53,790 nucleotides of DNA, from NCBI GenBank assembly GCA_030688605.1, contig JAUYJB010000106.1, positions 1 through 53,790 of the forward strand, in the 5' to 3' direction. The notes under the pieces were generated by a model, which saw only the letters and a list, made by a program, of their open reading frames with translations, had not been told where the DNA came from and ran no database searches. The DNA is from Hyphomicrobiales bacterium. GTDB lineage: Bacteria; Pseudomonadota; Alphaproteobacteria; Rhizobiales; NORP267. Position numbers and translations under genes: made by a program. Of the stretch, positions 39,366 through 48,139 are shown piece by piece. Positions within the stretch are counted from its first letter, which is position 1; each line of letters starts with the position of its first letter.

Positions 39366-40576
39366 CCTTCCGCCCTTGCCGGGCGGCGCACCGGGCGGCG
39401 AATGAGCTGACGGACGATCTTCCGCCGCCAGGACACGCGCCGCCCCGCAGCGCTCTGCGCCGCCAGTACGACCGACGGCGCGACGAGAAGCGTTTCGAGC
39501 CGGTTCGCGCGCGGCATCAGCCTTTCGGCAAGCTCCATGCATCGGACCTCGGAGAAGACCCGTCCGGCCACGCGCAGGGCGACGGCGACGGCCCGCAAAC
39601 AACCGGATTGCGCGCCGACCTGCAACAGCCGCGCTTCATCGACGGGCCCCGCCCGGCCGCGAGCCGCCTGCATGACGTCGACCAGGGGCTGGAGCCGGTC
39701 AAAGTGATCGCCGGCCGCCGCGTGAACGCCGGCAACGAGTAACAGCGCCGCTGCGTCGGCCGCATCGCCGCCGCCCGCCATGCGGCATTGCGCCAGGTCG
39801 AGGGAGAGGCTCCGGCGCATCGTCGGAGAATGGACGAGGCCCTCATGCAGCTCGATCATGATCGAGGAGTCGGCGGGAAGAACCCACTTATGTTCGCCAT
39901 AGACATCGCTGTCCCGGCCCTCGATCCGCAACGGCTCAAATCCCAGCTCCCGCATCACCGCCCCAGTCGCCTTGACGGCAGATCGGTCGACGAGAATGTC
40001 GATATCGGTATAGGAGCGGTCCGAGCGGCGCGGGTAGAGCAGCGACGCAAAGACCGGACCCTTGACGGTAGCCGCATCCAACCCGGCCGCGGTCAGCGCG
40101 GCCATCGCCTTTTCGGCGTATCCATAAAGACGAAGCGACTGACCGACGACGATGTGCAGCCTTTCTTCGGCCGCTTGGATCGCTCCGGCATAGGGGCCAA
40201 AATCTGTCGCCCGTCCCCCTGGGCGCCCCCCGACGGCCTTCAGGCGCGACTTCACGGCGCGAAAAACGGCGGGCAGGACGCCGTGCGCCTGGGCCGCCAA
40301 GAACAGGGCCTCGACCCGATCTCCCGTCAGCCGGGGCAGCGGCCGGGCGTCGGATGCTTCGGGATCGGCAAGGCACCGCAGGCAGCCGGCGGCATCCTCA
40401 TCCAGGACCGAATGCGAATAGTGTCTCGGCACGCCCCTTTTCCCGCCCCACCCCGCATTCCGTGCGGTCGATAGGGGGTTCTCGCCTCCGCAAATAACCC
40501 TAGCCAGTCGGGGCACCGGTGGCAATTTGAAACGGAACGGCGCGAGGCATTGGCCAAACGGCGCAAATCCGGCCAT
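39362..40576 (-). CDS. Nucleotidyltransferase family protein (NTP_transf_5)
   Basis: A protein of up to 404 residues of the nucleotidyltransferase family that accompanies PqqD/B2/HprK genes. The active-site strand reads K-G-P-V-F-A-S-L-L-Y-P, then R-S-Y-T-D-I-D-I-L-V, where the D-x-D pair binds metal. H-K-W-V-L-P and I-E-L-H-E-G-L follow. The start is uncertain: the first 48 residues from ATG 40576 look non-coding, and GTG 40432, which begins P-R-H-Y-S-H-S-V-L, is a good alternative although the nearby AAAAGGGG is closer than usual. It converges on the kinase gene. It may adenylylate or otherwise modify a peptide or sugar; the substrate is unknown. Confidence 0.8.
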   Translation of the reverse strand: MAGFAPFGQCLAPFRFKLPPVPRLARVICGGENPLSTARNAGWGGKRGVPRHYSHSVLDEDAAGCLRCLADPEASDARPLPRLTGDRVEALFLAAQAHGVLPAVFRAVKSRLKAVGGRPGGRATDFGPYAGAIQAAEERLHIVVGQSLRLYGYAEKAMAALTAAGLDAATVKGPVFASLLYPRRSDRSYTDIDILVDRSAVKATGAVMRELGFEPLRIEGRDSDVYGEHKWVLPADSSIMIELHEGLVHSPTMRRSLSLDLAQCRMAGGGDAADAAALLLVAGVHAAAGDHFDRLQPLVDVMQAARGRAGPVDEARLLQVGAQSGCLRAVAVALRVAGRVFSEVRCMELAERLMPRANRLETLLVAPSVVLAAQSAAGRRVSWRRKIVRQLIRRPVRRPARAEG

Positions 40577-40724
40577 GGGCGCGAAATCGCTTCGTCCCCT
40601 GCATCAATTCGGAAGGAAACAGCCCTTGGGCCTATTCAAGCGGGCAAATTCGAATAACATGGCAAGCGGGCCACCACTGCGGTGGCCCATGTCGAATATG
40701 CGCCGGCCAGATGAGGGGACCGAC

Positions 40725-42311
40725 ATGAAGGCAAGCAGCAGCAACGGGCGGGGCGAACCGCGGATCGAGGCGCTGAGGGACCTGCGCGCCACCATCGCCT
40801 TTCTGCAACAGGAAGGCGACATCATCGAAACCGACGCGCCGGTCAATCCGGACCTCGAGATCACCGGCATCCAGAAGCATCTGGACGGGTCTTGTCCGCT
40901 GCTGTTCACCAATGTCGTCGGCAAGCCCAATCACCGCGTGATCACCAACCTGTTCGCCGATTACGACATCATGCACAAGCTATACGGCTGGCGCGACGGC
41001 CGCGAGCGGACGGTCGAGATCGCCCGCGCGCTGCGTAATCCGCTGCCGCCGGTGGAGGTCGAACAGAGCAAGGCGCCGGTTCAGGAACACGTGGTCGAAC
41101 GGCCGAACGACGTCAACGACTATATCGTTCCGATCCGCCACACCGACCACGAGCCGGAACTGACGGTCGGCTCCGGCCAGAGGCTCTTGACCGGCGACTA
41201 TTTCGAAGGCGGAACCGACGTCGGCTACAACCGCTGCAACTTCCGCTGGGGCAATGTCGGCACGTTTCAGATCGCGCCGGGGTCGCACGCCTGGCAGACG
41301 ATGATGAAGCATTACCGCGACGACGAGCCGATCCCGCTGACGCTCAATTTCGGCATCCCTTACGGCCCCAACATGATGGCCGGCGCCGGCTTCGACTATG
41401 TGGTGCTGCCGCAGGGCTGCGACGAACTCGGCGTCGCCGGGCGGCTGCAGAACGAGCCGGTGCGCATGGTCAAGGCGCGCACGGTCGACGCGATGGCGCT
41501 CGCCGACGCAGAGATCGTGCTCGAAGGCCATCTGATGCCGCGCGACCGCCGCTACGAGACCGCCGAGGCGGAGGCGGCCGGCATCCAAGGCCGCTTCCAC
41601 TTCCATCCTGAATGGGCCGGATATATGGGCAAGGCCTATAAGGCACCGACCTTCCACGTTACCGGCGTCACCATGCGCGACCCGGCCTCGCGGCCGATCG
41701 TGTTTCCGCTCGGCGTCCACACGCTCGACTGCCATACGATCGAATCGACGGTGCGCGAGGCGACGATCTACGAGCTCTGCGAACGCCTGCAGCCGGGCAT
41801 CGTCCAGGACGTCAACATCCCCTACTGCATGTGCGACTGGGGCGGCGCCATCATCCAGGTCAAGAAGCGCAACAGGATCGAGGAAGGCTGGCAGCGCAAT
41901 TTCCTGGCCGCGATCCTCTCCTGCTCGCAAGGGTCACGCCTGGCGATCGCGGTGTCCGAGGACACCGACATCTACGACATGGACGACATCATGTGGTGCC
42001 TGACCACCCGGGTGAACCCGCAGACCGATATCCTGAACCCGCACCCCGGCGCGGTCGGCCAGACCTTCATGCCGGCCGAGCGCATGACCGCGGGCGACAA
42101 GCAGTGGACCGCGGCCAACACCGTGTTCGAAGGCGGCATGGGAATCGACGCCACCGTGCCCTATGGTTATGAGAACGATTTCCTGCGCCCGCTCTATCCC
42201 GTCGATCAGGTGAGCCTCGACAAGTTCCTCAAACCCGATCAGATCGCCAAGGCCAAGGGCTATATGGTCGGCAAGCCCTGGGTCCACTCGCTCGCCCGCA
42301 CCGGGCGCTGA
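40725..42311 (+). CDS. UbiD-family decarboxylase
   Basis: A 528-residue enzyme of the UbiD family, which uses prenylated FMN to decarboxylate or carboxylate aromatic and unsaturated acids. Family landmarks: T-D-A-P-V-N-P-D-L-E-I near the start, the flavin-site region Y-N-R-C-N-F-R-W-G-N-V-G, and later I-E-S-T-V-R-E-A-T-I-Y-E with the acidic active-site residues. D-W-G-G-A-I-I-Q-V-K-K follows. ATG 40725 has GAGGGGAC before it; the open frame upstream to 40527 lacks a ribosome site. The prFMN prenyltransferase UbiX is not in the window. It stands near an acyl-CoA ligase and the ABC operon on the other strand, suggesting aromatic-acid catabolism. Confidence 0.9.
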   Translation: MKASSSNGRGEPRIEALRDLRATIAFLQQEGDIIETDAPVNPDLEITGIQKHLDGSCPLLFTNVVGKPNHRVITNLFADYDIMHKLYGWRDGRERTVEIARALRNPLPPVEVEQSKAPVQEHVVERPNDVNDYIVPIRHTDHEPELTVGSGQRLLTGDYFEGGTDVGYNRCNFRWGNVGTFQIAPGSHAWQTMMKHYRDDEPIPLTLNFGIPYGPNMMAGAGFDYVVLPQGCDELGVAGRLQNEPVRMVKARTVDAMALADAEIVLEGHLMPRDRRYETAEAEAAGIQGRFHFHPEWAGYMGKAYKAPTFHVTGVTMRDPASRPIVFPLGVHTLDCHTIESTVREATIYELCERLQPGIVQDVNIPYCMCDWGGAIIQVKKRNRIEEGWQRNFLAAILSCSQGSRLAIAVSEDTDIYDMDDIMWCLTTRVNPQTDILNPHPGAVGQTFMPAERMTAGDKQWTAANTVFEGGMGIDATVPYGYENDFLRPLYPVDQVSLDKFLKPDQIAKAKGYMVGKPWVHSLARTGR

Positions 42312-42960
42312 CGCCCGGCGTCCCGACCGCGGCGCGTTGCGTTCGGCCACGCCGGGCATCGAATCCGTCGCTTCCGGCATCGATTGCGCACTTTCCATCG
42401 GGCCTTCATACAAGGCCCCGCCCAGCCGTTTCTCCGCCTCCTGCGTCAAGTGAACCGCTTCGTCGCAAGCGGCATGCATGGACCCGGAGGGCGCCTCTGC
42501 CCGTGCATGAGGTAACCCCACGGCCAATGCCCCGAGCTATATCGAACCGACCGCGCCACTGCTTCCCACCTTGCTTGTCTTTCGTCCTCTCCTTTACACG
42601 GCCTTCAACAGATGAATTTCCCTCTTGCCCGAATGTTGAATGCAGTCGACGCCGATCGTCAGTTTAGACGTCCTGACGGGCCGTTTCTGGCATACTATTC
42701 GACCCGTTTATCCACTTTCTCTTGGCAAAGTTTCAATTTTTGGCATTTTCAACCGGTGTGTCCATGAACAGACCTTGGTGACCCGGAGACAAGCGCAGAA
42801 AGGTCGCGAGGCATCGGGGGCGTTTTCCTTCCGGGTCACCTCAAGTGCTCGCTGGAATAACGCCTCATTCCTGCCTTCTCCCGCGCAAGGGGGCGGGAGA
42901 ACGGTATCAAGCCCCACCGCCCTCCCAACGGGAAAAAACCTGATCGTATCCCGCTCTTGG
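42312..42960. other. 649-base convergent intergenic region
   Basis: No gene is supported between the UbiD gene and the end of the acyl-CoA ligase gene. The right third contains a perfect 9-bp hairpin (listed separately). The middle, about 42640-42770, is AT-richer than its surroundings. Open frames on both strands here are composed of repeat-like or arginine-rich sequence. Confidence 0.5.
42876..42901 (-). terminator. Perfect 9-bp hairpin downstream of the ligase gene
   Basis: TTCTCCCGC at 42876-42884 pairs with GCGGGAGAA at 42893-42901 around an 8-base loop. It is 60 bases beyond the ligase stop on the minus strand and may end that transcript. It lacks a T tract on either strand and resembles GC-rich palindromes scattered through Hyphomicrobiales intergenic DNA, so it might instead be a mobile repeat. 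Confidence 0.45.
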
Positions 42961-44505
42961 TCAGCGGGTTTGCGGGCACCAGGTGGCCGCCAGCACCCTG
43001 CGGTCGAGCTTGCCGCGCGCGTTTTTCGGCAGCGCGTCGACGAAGCAGACGTCCTTCGGCGTCTTGAAGGGCGCGAGATACCGGCCGCAATGGGCGATGA
43101 CGTCCTCGGCCTTGAGGCGGCTGCCCGGCCGCGCGACCACATAGGCGATCACCTCCTCGCCATAGATCCTGTCGGGAATGCCGACGCTCGCCCCTTCGAT
43201 GATGTCGGGGTGACGGCTCAGAATATCGTCGATTTCGAGCGGCGAGATATTGACGCCGCCGCGGATGATCAGGTCCTTCAGCCGGCCGACGATGGTGACG
43301 TGGCCGTCCTCGTCGAGAACGCCGAGATCGCCGGTGCGGTGACCGGACTCGGGCAGTCTCTGGATGCTTCCGTCGGACTTCAGATAGCCGTGGCTCAATT
43401 GCGGGCCGGAAACGGTGATTTCGCCCGGCCGCCCCTGCGGCACCTCGTTGCCTTCCGGATCGAGGAGCCGCAGGGTCTGGTGCTTCAGGGGCGGGCCGAC
43501 GGTGCCGATCTTGCGTCTTGAGCCGCGGTGGCTGAACATCAGGCCGGCTTCGCTGCAGCCGCAGGACTGGCACACCCGCATGCCGTACCGGCCCTCGAAT
43601 TCGCGCCACTGCTCGGGCAGCATCGGCGCCGAACTGGTCATCAGGAAGCGCAGATCGGGCAGGTCCGCGCCGCTGATGTCGACCGTCTCGTTCATCAGCA
43701 TGTTCAGGATCGTCGGGACGGCGACGGCGATGGTGACGCGATAGGTCTTGGCCCATTCGAAATAGCGGCTGCGCGAGAACTTCTTCGCCATGTGGACGGT
43801 GGCGCCGGCGACGAGCGGCGCGCCGAGGGTCATGTTCTGGGCCGACAGCCAGGTATAGGACCGGCAATCGAGCATACGGTCGTCTTCGCCGAGCTCGACG
43901 CAATCGGCGATGGCGTCGAAATTGGCCCAGACGCTCAAATGCGATTGCAGAACGCCCTTGGGCTTCGCCTCGGTGCCGGAGGTATAGAAGATGACGGCGA
44001 TGTCTTCGGGCCGGCAGACCTCTTCCAGCTCGACATCGCCGGAATAGTCCTCGATGGCGCCGAAGAAACCGGTGGAAGCGCCTTCGGGATTCCAGGCGCC
44101 GATCTCCATCCAGTCGACGCCCGCCGACGGATCGCGCAGGCCCTCGAGCCCGAGACCGTCCTGGATCAGCACCAGCTTCGGTGCGACCACCGCGATGATC
44201 TCGGCAAGATTGTCGCGGTTCATTTCCACATTGGCGGTGGCGATGGTGGCGCCAAAGCGCTGCACGCCGAGGAAGATCTCAAAAAACTCCACCGAGTTCT
44301 CAGACAGCATCAAGACCCTGTCATTCGCCTTAAGGCCGCGGTCGCGAAAATACTGCGCCATCCGGTTGCCGAGACGAAACAGGTCGCCGTAGGAGAGGCG
44401 CTTGTCCTGGTCGATGGAATAAACGTAGGTCTTGTCCGGGCTGCGCGAGGCCTGCTCCGCGATGACGGCCCGAAGCGGCCTGTATGTGTCCCCGGTTTTC
44501 GCCAT
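42961..44505 (-). CDS. Acyl-CoA synthetase (AMP-forming)
   Basis: A 514-residue ANL-superfamily ligase that activates a carboxylic acid as acyl-AMP and transfers it to CoA. The phosphate loop is at 172-189 (I-F-Y-T-S-G-T-E-A-K-P-K-G). A G-C-S-E-A-G-L motif follows, then H-R-T-G-D-L-G and G-R-L-K-D-L-I-I-R-G-G-V-N-I-S-P-L-E-I. The catalytic lysine is K499 in N-A-R-G-K-L-D. Substrate specificity is not readable; medium-chain, cyclohexane or aromatic acids are all possible. It is the last gene of the minus-strand run and follows the dehydrogenase by 68 bases. Confidence 0.92.
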   Translation of the reverse strand: MAKTGDTYRPLRAVIAEQASRSPDKTYVYSIDQDKRLSYGDLFRLGNRMAQYFRDRGLKANDRVLMLSENSVEFFEIFLGVQRFGATIATANVEMNRDNLAEIIAVVAPKLVLIQDGLGLEGLRDPSAGVDWMEIGAWNPEGASTGFFGAIEDYSGDVELEEVCRPEDIAVIFYTSGTEAKPKGVLQSHLSVWANFDAIADCVELGEDDRMLDCRSYTWLSAQNMTLGAPLVAGATVHMAKKFSRSRYFEWAKTYRVTIAVAVPTILNMLMNETVDISGADLPDLRFLMTSSAPMLPEQWREFEGRYGMRVCQSCGCSEAGLMFSHRGSRRKIGTVGPPLKHQTLRLLDPEGNEVPQGRPGEITVSGPQLSHGYLKSDGSIQRLPESGHRTGDLGVLDEDGHVTIVGRLKDLIIRGGVNISPLEIDDILSRHPDIIEGASVGIPDRIYGEEVIAYVVARPGSRLKAEDVIAHCGRYLAPFKTPKDVCFVDALPKNARGKLDRRVLAATWCPQTR

Positions 44506-44573
44506 GGGGCGAAGCTATCACGCGCGAAAATGCCCTTCAATCGAGCGCGCCGGCCCTTGCTGGAGCTGCCCGG

Positions 44574-45431
44574 TCAGGGCTTGGCGCCAGAGGTGTGTCT
44601 TGTCCATTGCGGCGGGTTTGACGCCTTGATGCGGCGCGCCTCCTTGACGAGCTCCTTGATCGCGCCGGTGACCGGCAGGGCAAGCCCCGCCTCGTCGGCG
44701 ATCTGGCCGACGATCTGCATGTCCTTCAGCGCCCAGGTGAAGCTGATCTGGTCCCAGTCCTGCAGGGCCTGCGACTTGGCGGAACTGATCATCAGCGCGT
44801 CGCGTAAGGACGGCAGGTCCATGCCTGTCGCTTCGGCGATGCGGCCGGCTTCGATCAGGGCAATGCTGTTGATCCACAACAGGAGGTTGTTCAACGCCTT
44901 GCCGACCTGGCCCTGGCCGATGTCGCCCAAATGGGCGATGTCAGAGCAGAAGGTCGAAAAAATTGGCCGGCTGCGCTCTACCACCTCCGTCTTGCCGCCC
45001 AACAGAGCGAGCAGTTCGCCGGCATCGGCATAACATCGCGCGCGGCAGATCGGTGCATCGAGCACGTCGACGCCGTTCGCCTCGGCGGTCTCGCCGATCC
45101 GCTTGATGGTATTCGGCGCCACCGTCGAGGAGACGGCAATGAGCGAACCGGGCACGAGCGTCCCAAGCACCCCATTTTCTCCGAGCACCACCTCATTGAC
45201 CTCAGAATCGTAACCGACGCCGACGATCACATAGTCGACATTGCGCCCCAGCTCGGCTGGGGTCGCGAAGATTGCCGCCCCCATGTCGCGGGCCTTGTCG
45301 AGACTGGCCTGATCGATGTCGCAAGCGCTGACGGGATAGCCGTGATTGATGAGATGCTTGGCCATGGCGAGCCCCATCCGGCCGACGCCGATAACTCCGA
45401 CCCGTTCCTTGCCGTTGTCTTGATCGGCCAT
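44574..45431 (-). CDS. 3-hydroxyisobutyrate-dehydrogenase-like NAD(P) oxidoreductase
   Basis: A 285-residue beta-hydroxyacid dehydrogenase. The dinucleotide motif G-V-I-G-V-G-R-M-G-L-A-M-A is near residue 12, the substrate-binding D-A-P-I-C near 120 (the family usually has D-A-P-V-S-G-G), and the catalytic lysine is in V-G-K-A-L-N-N-L-L. The replacement of S-G-G by C-R-A in the substrate loop suggests an unusual substrate. I use ATG 45431 because GGAGGAG precedes it; the open frame upstream to 45611 has no site. It lies between the ABC operon and the acyl-CoA ligase on the same strand. Confidence 0.88.
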   Translation of the reverse strand: MADQDNGKERVGVIGVGRMGLAMAKHLINHGYPVSACDIDQASLDKARDMGAAIFATPAELGRNVDYVIVGVGYDSEVNEVVLGENGVLGTLVPGSLIAVSSTVAPNTIKRIGETAEANGVDVLDAPICRARCYADAGELLALLGGKTEVVERSRPIFSTFCSDIAHLGDIGQGQVGKALNNLLLWINSIALIEAGRIAEATGMDLPSLRDALMISSAKSQALQDWDQISFTWALKDMQIVGQIADEAGLALPVTGAIKELVKEARRIKASNPPQWTRHTSGAKP

Positions 45432-45564
45432 CTTGCTCCTCCGGCTTGCCCGGTTTCCTGGCGCCATAATCTCGCGGGACGGCTTCCTCGTTAAGATATC
45501 CCCGCCCGAGACCGCAAGCCCGGGACGTGGCCGCAAGCCGCCGGAAATCGGAGCCTCGGCTTTA

Positions 45565-46536
45565 TCAGATACGTCCTTCTTCCACCGCATGGCACGCGAC
45601 GCGGCCGTCATCAGTCTTGATCATCGCCGGCTTTTCGACCCGGCAGCGCTCGTTGGCGAACATGCAGCGCGGGTGGAACACGCAGCCGCTCGGAGGATCG
45701 AACGGCGACGGCAGCTCGCCTTCGAGGCGGATCCGCTCGCCGCGATGCGTCGGGTCTGCGACCGGCGTCGCCGACAGAAGCGCGCGCGTATAGGGATGGC
45801 GCGGGCGCTCGAAAATCTCCTTGACCGGCGCAAGTTCGACCATCCTTCCGAGATACATGACCAGGACGTCGTGGGCGACATGGCGCACGACCGACAGGTC
45901 GTGGCTGATGAAGACATAGGTCAGGCCGAAGGTTTCCTGGAGATCGCGCAGCAGATTGAGAATCTGTGCCTGGATCGACACGTCGAGCGCCGAGACCGGC
46001 TCGTCGAGGACGAGGATCTTCGGCTCCAGCATCAGCGCGCGGGCAATCGCGATGCGCTGGCGCTGGCCGCCCGAGAACATATGCGGGTAGCGGCCATAAT
46101 GCTCCGGTTTGAGGCCGACATTCTTGAGCATGGCGAGCGCCTTGCGGCGGCGTTCGGCAGAGCGCATCGGCGTGTTGATGACAAGCGGCTCCTCCAGGAT
46201 CGTGCCGACCTTGTGGCGCGGATTGAGGGAGCCGTAGGGGTCCTGAAACACGATCTGAACCGTTGCGCGCAGCCGCTTCCGGGTCTCCCTGCGGGAGGCG
46301 CGCACGTCGAGCCCGTCGATGCGAAGAACGCCGGCGGTCGCCGGCTCGATCATGGTGAGCAGACGGCCAAGCGTGGACTTTCCGCAACCGGATTCCCCGA
46401 CGACCCCCAGCGTGCGCCCGGCCTCGACCGTGAAGGTCGCCTCGGCGACGGCCTTCAGTATGGCCGGCGGGGCAAACAGGCCGCGGCGCAGCTCATAGGT
46501 CCGCTCAAGACCATCTGCCGAGATGATCGGGGTCAT
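45565..46536 (-). CDS. Oligopeptide-type ABC transporter ATP-binding protein (DppF/OppF-like)
   Basis: A 323-residue ATPase of the peptide/nickel importer family. Walker A is G-E-S-G-C-G-K-S-T, the signature is F-S-G-G-Q-R-Q-R, and Walker B is I-L-V-L-D-E-P. The C-terminal extension has G-C-x-F-H-P-R-C and a later cysteine, the iron-sulfur-like cysteine cluster usual in this family. The start overlaps the stop of the DppD-like gene (ATGA), so the two ATPases are coupled and should form a heterodimer. Confidence 0.93.
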   Translation of the reverse strand: MTPIISADGLERTYELRRGLFAPPAILKAVAEATFTVEAGRTLGVVGESGCGKSTLGRLLTMIEPATAGVLRIDGLDVRASRRETRKRLRATVQIVFQDPYGSLNPRHKVGTILEEPLVINTPMRSAERRRKALAMLKNVGLKPEHYGRYPHMFSGGQRQRIAIARALMLEPKILVLDEPVSALDVSIQAQILNLLRDLQETFGLTYVFISHDLSVVRHVAHDVLVMYLGRMVELAPVKEIFERPRHPYTRALLSATPVADPTHRGERIRLEGELPSPFDPPSGCVFHPRCMFANERCRVEKPAMIKTDDGRVACHAVEEGRI

Positions 46537-47501
46537 GCGGCAGCCTGCCCAAGGGGATAATGACAAAGCGCTTCGCCGAGCTCCGCCCCCTGGCGCGGCG
46601 GCTCGACGCTGCGGCACAGATCGTCGGCCCGCGGGCATCTCGGATTGAACAGGCAGCCCGAGGGACGTTCGCCCTGCCCCGGCACGACACCCGGAATGGC
46701 GACCAGCCGGTCGCCGGCCGCCCGCTCCGGCAGCGCCGCCAGCAGCAGCCCGGTATAGGGATGGAAGGGCGATGCGAAGAGCCCCATCACCGACTGCTTT
46801 TCGACCTGCTGGCCCGCATATTGGACGACGACCCGCTCGGCGGTCTCCGCCACCACGCCCATATCGTGGGTGATGAGCAGGAGCGCCATGCCGGTCTCGC
46901 TGCGCAGCTCCAGGAGCAGATCGAGGATCTGCGCCTGAATGGTCACGTCGAGCGCCGTGGTCGGCTCGTCGGCAATGAGCAGCTTCGGGCGGCAGGCGAT
47001 CGCCATGGCGATCATGACGCGCTGGCTCATGCCACCGGAAAGCTGGTGCGGAAAGGCCGAAAGCCGGCGCTCGGGCTCGGGAATGCCGACAAGCCGCATG
47101 AGCCCGACGGCGCGTTCCCGGCGGGCCGCATGCCCCAGCCCCAGATGGGTGCTCAGCACCTCGCCGATCTGAAACCCGACGGTGAAGCAGGGGTTGAGGC
47201 TGGCGACCGGCTCCTGGAAGATCATCGTCATGTCCTTGCCGATGACCTTTCGCCGCTCGCGGCTCGTCAAGGCAGCGAGGTCCCGGCCCTCGAAGGCGAG
47301 CCGGTCGGCGACAATCGTCGCGGTCTTCGGCAACAACCCCATCACCGCCAGCATGGCGACCGACTTTCCCGATCCGGATTCGCCGACGATGGCGACCACC
47401 TCGCGCGGATTGACGTCGAGGTCCATGCCCTCGACCGCCAAGAGCGGACCGGCAGCGGTATCGAAGGTGACGGTGAGGTTGCGGATTTCGAGCAGCGCCA
47501 T
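46533..47501 (-). CDS. Oligopeptide-type ABC transporter ATP-binding protein (DppD/OppD-like)
   Basis: A 322-residue ATPase. Walker A is G-E-S-G-S-G-K-S, the signature L-S-G-G-M-S-Q-R, Walker B L-L-I-A-D-E-P-T. The C-terminal region carries G-C-L-F-N-P-R-C-P and further cysteines. I use ATG 47501; a TTG at 47522 would add seven residues. It is separated from the permease genes by the small membrane-protein gene at 47583-48137, which is not usual for this operon type. Confidence 0.92.
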   Translation of the reverse strand: MALLEIRNLTVTFDTAAGPLLAVEGMDLDVNPREVVAIVGESGSGKSVAMLAVMGLLPKTATIVADRLAFEGRDLAALTSRERRKVIGKDMTMIFQEPVASLNPCFTVGFQIGEVLSTHLGLGHAARRERAVGLMRLVGIPEPERRLSAFPHQLSGGMSQRVMIAMAIACRPKLLIADEPTTALDVTIQAQILDLLLELRSETGMALLLITHDMGVVAETAERVVVQYAGQQVEKQSVMGLFASPFHPYTGLLLAALPERAAGDRLVAIPGVVPGQGERPSGCLFNPRCPRADDLCRSVEPPRQGAELGEALCHYPLGQAAA

Positions 47502-47582
47502 TCGTTTGGAAATCCTATCCAAATGCCCTATATTGTTTTATCGGAGTGTTGCGCCATGTCTGCAGACCCTAAGCCAGCGCCT

Positions 47583-48137
47583 CTACCGTCCCCGAGGCCA
47601 ATCTCGGGGCCTACCGGGCCGAAGCCGAGTTATTGATGTTTGCTCGATAGCCTCGATCGCTTCGTCAGCGAGTGCGAGCGCGTAAACACCCATTGCAAGG
47701 TAGTCCTGGTACATTTCCGCTTTTCGGGGCGCTTCGAGTGTCAGATAGCGTTCGCTTCGCAAATCCTCTGCAAATTCCGTGAGTGTCGCAATTTGCCGGT
47801 AGTAGTACACAACCGGGTCGATGATCTCGATCGGCAAGATATGGATTTCTCCAACAATGGCATCAAATACGAAGGAAGGCGCCTCACGTGGAACGAACGG
47901 CGTGAAGGTCGCGCCGGATTCGGAAGGGCGAGCAAATCTTTCTGCAATATCTCCGCGGTCGGCCGCCTCTTTGAATTGCAGCAGAGTATGCCTCTGACAT
48001 CTGATTTCCGCTCGCAGCGCCGTTCGAATATCCTGTATCCGCTCTCGCCTCCGAAGCGCCTCAAGGATCCGCACGGCGCTGTTTGACAGGATTACGCCCA
48101 GGACTAGGCCAAGAACCCCTATAAACGCTGGCTCCAT
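47583..48137 (-). CDS. Small membrane-anchored protein inside the ABC operon, function unknown
   Basis: A 184-residue protein I do not recognise. The first 25 residues form a membrane segment (F-I-G-V-L-G-L-V-L-G-V-I-L), followed by a helical, Arg/Glu-rich cytosolic part. The ATG at 48137 is preceded by GAGGAGCTGAG and lies two bases after the permease stop, so it is translated with the transporter. The pattern (short N-terminal anchor, long helices, conserved-looking aromatic run V-V-Y-Y-Y-R-Q) resembles small membrane proteins of unknown role seen elsewhere. A hairpin, CCCCGAG (47590-47596) with CTCGGGG (47603-47609), overlaps its last codons and could set off the downstream ATPase genes. 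The base composition is slightly less GC-rich than in the flanking genes, suggesting insertion. Confidence 0.7.
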   Translation of the reverse strand: MEPAFIGVLGLVLGVILSNSAVRILEALRRRERIQDIRTALRAEIRCQRHTLLQFKEAADRGDIAERFARPSESGATFTPFVPREAPSFVFDAIVGEIHILPIEIIDPVVYYYRQIATLTEFAEDLRSERYLTLEAPRKAEMYQDYLAMGVYALALADEAIEAIEQTSITRLRPGRPRDWPRGR

Positions 48138-48139
48138 CC

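Noticed and set aside
42640-43521. Plus-strand 293-codon frame across the ligase 3' region
   Set aside because: It covers a hairpin/repeat-like intergenic region and then runs antisense to the acyl-CoA ligase, with no ribosome site.
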